From NCBI RefSeq assembly GCF_047511655.1, contig NC_133387.1, positions 141,843,853 through 141,907,852 on the forward strand: 64,000 bases of DNA, in the 5' to 3' direction. The translations under genes were made by a program, and so were the position numbers. Below, in pieces: positions 62,363 through 64,000 of the stretch (within the stretch, counting starts at the first letter, position 1; the number at the start of each line of letters is the position of its first letter). The notes beneath the pieces were generated by a model. The model was not told the DNA's origin. It worked only from the letters and a program-made list of their open reading frames with translations, and searched no databases. Origin of the DNA: Castor canadensis (lineage: Eukaryota > Chordata > Mammalia > Rodentia > Castoridae).

Positions 62363-62614
62363 GCTGGCAGGCAGCGCAACCCACTGTACTGATTTCATGA
62401 TTTACTAATGGATTGAAAGCTATGTCTGGAAAAACAATTCAGAGGGTTCTGTTGGTTTTTTTTTTTTTTCTTTAGCAAGAAAAAATTTGATTTTGCTAGC
62501 AAGCATTGCTACAGTTGTACATTGTAAAGTCCAAAGAAATGAAGTGCTCTGCACAGGTTCAAGATCCAGATCTCTTTAGGAAACTTCATTAAATTTAGTA
62601 TTAAAATATGTAAT

Positions 62615-62710
62615 TTGGAGTCTGGGGTGTAGTTCAGTGGTAGGTATTTCCTTACTATGTGTGAAGCCCTGGATTCCATCCCCATCATGGCAAAAGAAAA
62701 AAAAAAAAGT
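62615..62710 (+). repeat. ID SINE
   Basis: GTCTGGGGTGTAGTTCAGTG, GCCCTGGATTCCATCCCCAT, A-tail. Confidence 0.83.
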
Positions 62711-62829
62711 ACATCTTGTGCTAAATTATTACTGTAGGCCAGTATGAATGGTCTTATACAAGCAACATTGAATTTTTTTTGGGATTTTTTTGGATATTTT
62801 GTGATATATAATTATTATTACATATACAT

Positions 62830-63290
62830 GTAGCACTGGGGTTTGAGCTCAGGGTCTTATATTTGCAAGCACTCTACCACTTTTTGCATTACATTCTTTT
62901 TCTTTTTTGATTGGGTTGGTGTTAGAACTCAGGGCTTTGCACTTGCAAAGCAGGCTGTCTATGGCCATACCTCCAGTCCATTTTGGTCTGCTTATTTTTT
63001 GGAGATGGAGTCTTCGAAAGTAGCTAGGGTTACAGGCGTGAGCCACTGGTGCCTAGGCTGGGTTTTTGGTTGTTGTTGTTGTTTTTTGCCTGGGTCCTCC
63101 TGGAATGCAATCCACCTACCTAAGGCCTCCCATGTAGCTGATATCTCAGGCCCTGACCACCAAACTGGCTTACTTGTTCAGAAGGAATTTTGTTAACTTT
63201 TTGCCCAGGTTTGCCTCAAACCATGATCCTCCTGATCTCTACCTCCAGAATAGCTGGGATTAGAGATGTGAGCCACCACACCCTATGACA
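62830..63290 (-). repeat. Antisense SINE cluster
   Basis: ID half 62830-62883, composite 62912-63060, B1-like halves 63085-63290 (TGGGATTAGAGATGTGAGCC). Confidence 0.78.
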
Positions 63291-63745
63291 AATGTATTTT
63301 TCATTGCCTGACAGGTGTGTGGGGGGGTTGAAAATGAAATTGAATAGTATAAAACAAAGAACTTGTGGCTCTCCGGTGGCTTTTCTGACTTGGTATTTGC
63401 TATGCCTTATGCCTTATGCCCTAGTTATCATCAACTGTCTCTAGGCAGGAGTTAACTCACAGCCTGACTTTCTGCTAAGTCAATCACAGTCTCACCATCA
63501 CTTTCCAGTATTTCCTGATTGTGGTTATACCCAGGTTACTTCAATTGAAGGTTAGAGCAGCACTAAAACATCACCATTTACTCCCACAGCTAGAGAATTT
63601 CATTCATACTAGTTTGTGTTTGACTAATTTAACCTTGATTCTCAGAACATTGACTTATGAGACACTGCAATAGCCCCAAACAGCAAAGTTTCAACTAGGT
63701 TAATTAACACAATGTAAAGAGGTTATCATTGCAAACGTTTTTGAG

Positions 63746-64000
63746 TTTTTTGGTGGTACTAGGGGTTTGAACCCAGAACCTCCAGCTTGATAAGCAGATG
63801 CTCTACCACTTGAACTATTCCCCCAGTCCTTTTTGCTGTGGTTATTTTTCTGCTAGGTTCTTGAGTTTTTGCCAGGCGGACCTGGACCACAGTCCTTCTA
63901 TCTGTACCTCCCACGTATCTGAGATGACAGGCCCACCACACCCAGCTTTATTGTTTGAGATGGGGGTCTCTTGAACTTTTTGCCTATGTTAGCCCCAAAC
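63746..64000 (-). repeat. Composite SINE, antisense, running off the window
   Basis: TTTTTTGGTGGTACTAGGGG, GGTTTGAACCCAGAACCTCC, CCACTTGAACTATTCCCCCA, then the B1-like half. Confidence 0.85.

Larger units (their letters stand above)
61660..64000. other. Upstream flank of LEO1 with SINEs
   Basis: No gene recognised. SINEs: B1-ID composite 62183-62362 (sense), ID 62615-62710 (sense), antisense pieces 62830-63290 and 63746 to the window end. 61680-62180 and 63300-63740 show nothing recognisable. Confidence 0.6.

Overview
This is nuclear DNA of a rodent. It contains spliced mammalian genes (TMOD3 and LEO1) and many B1-type and tRNA(ID)-type SINEs. A characteristic composite SINE has a left half starting like 'GGTGGCTCACGCCTGTAAT' and an ID-like right half containing 'GAGTTCAAACCCCAGTA'. 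L1 3' ends, MaLR LTRs, MIR fragments and a U6 pseudogene are also present. The SINE mix suggests Castorimorpha, most likely a beaver; this is recognised from memory and was not searched.

Layout. 1-7 kb: plus strand, last two coding exons of TMOD3 (tropomodulin-3; 1709-1853 and 6786-6820), followed by a probable long 3'UTR to about 10.6 kb. 11.9-12.2 kb: solo MaLR LTR. 14-24 kb (possibly to 28.7 kb): minus strand, an intron-containing, diverged second copy of the 3' two thirds of LEO1. 30.9-61.3 kb: minus strand, the complete LEO1 gene in 12 coding exons (643 codons plus stop), starting in a CpG-rich promoter near 61.3 kb. 61.6-64 kb: upstream sequence with SINEs only. The order TMOD3(+), LEO1(-) matches the known mammalian neighbourhood on human chromosome 15.

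The notable element is the LEO1 duplicate. Homologues of LEO1 exons 4 to 12 lie directly downstream of LEO1, in the same order and orientation and with introns, so this is a genomic tandem duplication and not a retrocopy. Exons 4' to 11' have no stop codon, keep GT/AG splice sites and keep the phase of every junction; all length differences are multiples of three. They encode the whole PAF1-binding core. Exons 1 and 2 (the acidic N-terminus) were not found, exon 3' is at best a relic, exon 12' has a one-base frameshift and has lost most of the basic tail, and the AATAAA of the 3'UTR has decayed. The copy is therefore either a short LEO1-like gene (333 or 408 codons), an alternative 3' cassette for LEO1, or a young pseudogene. 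Divergence between the two copies is patchy: 1/80 mismatches in part of intron 11, 5/95 in exon 7 and 33/135 in exon 8. This points to gene conversion.

The rest is intron and intergenic sequence filled with repeats. Several repeats show readable insertion histories, including an L1 with an apparent 3' transduction and an L1 inserted into a SINE.
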